Shown piece after piece: positions 22,639-22,680 of a stretch of DNA of 22,680 nt. Source of the DNA: Lachnospiraceae bacterium UBA3401 (GTDB lineage Bacteria > Bacillota > Clostridia > Lachnospirales > Lachnospiraceae). Where the stretch lies: contig DEPD01000178.1 in NCBI GenBank assembly GCA_002358575.1, positions 1 through 22,680 on the forward strand, written 5' to 3'. Under the pieces are notes generated by a model that was not told the DNA's origin, did not search any database, and saw nothing but the letters and a program-made list of their open reading frames with translations. A program made the position numbers and the translations under genes. The number at the start of each line of letters is the position of its first letter. Position 1 is the first letter of the stretch.

Positions 22639-22680
22639 TTGATGCACACAAAGTGCTACAAAGCAGGCATTTTGGCGCTG

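Noticed and set aside
22610..22680. A short minus-strand frame with CxxCxxxC (KCLLCSTLC) that could be the iron-sulphur C-terminus of iorA
   Set aside because: Only 23 codons are visible, the spacing does not match the usual CxxCxxCxxxCP pattern, and it would overlap the inverted repeat. Not enough to call a gene.
1..22680. CRISPR array, restriction-modification, retron or other defence system
   Set aside because: No regularly spaced repeats, reverse transcriptase, methylase or nuclease cassette is visible anywhere in the window.

Overview
The window looks like a chromosomal segment of an AT-rich, Gram-positive, obligately anaerobic Firmicute, most likely of the Lachnospiraceae/Clostridia. 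This is an inference from TTG starts, strong AGGAGG-type ribosome sites, a SpoIID-like protein, DUF975 and SIMPL proteins, a clostridial-type SecA, and an indolepyruvate oxidoreductase subunit next to carB. No rRNA or tRNA gene is visible.

Positions 1 to about 3150 are the right end of a decayed prophage. A small early-type gene and a Bro-N antirepressor (31-892) lie directly against late genes: the truncated tail end of a structural protein (to 1114), two tandem CD1375/XkdX-like mini-genes (1121-1431), a strong hairpin terminator, a holin (1538-1972) and a broken endolysin (1965-3033). The early/late junction near 920-940 and the endolysin junction near 2400 both look like deletion scars.

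Positions 3034-3520 hold no protein gene. They contain a strong promoter whose -10 lies inside a 10-bp inverted repeat, a candidate structured ncRNA of about 105 nt ending in a textbook terminator (about 3167-3271), and a second promoter with its own dyad in front of a SpoIID/LytB-domain gene.

Positions 3520-7780 encode envelope proteins: the SpoIID-like protein (its 5' end appears frameshifted), a YihY/BrkB membrane protein, an unrecognised two-TM protein and, on the minus strand, a SIMPL-domain protein. Positions 8076-10383 hold a large regulator with two XRE-type helix-turn-helix domains and a small PH-like protein.

Positions 10636-14996 are a housekeeping block: secA, then prfB with the classical +1 programmed frameshift, then a membrane-anchored protein with a possible toxin-like C-terminal module. 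A minus-strand DUF975 membrane protein and plus-strand tex (S1-domain RNA-binding protein) diverge from a repeat-rich intergenic region. Convergent to tex, iorB and carB run on the minus strand to the right edge.

Two dispersed short repeat families occur in the intergenic regions: a CGAGTAGG hairpin element beside the 3' ends of two minus-strand genes, and a TAAGGAACTGTTC-type motif found in at least five places, paired into hairpins in front of DUF975 and tex. Apart from these and the candidate ncRNA, most of the window is ordinary chromosome. I see no complete defence or mobile system here.
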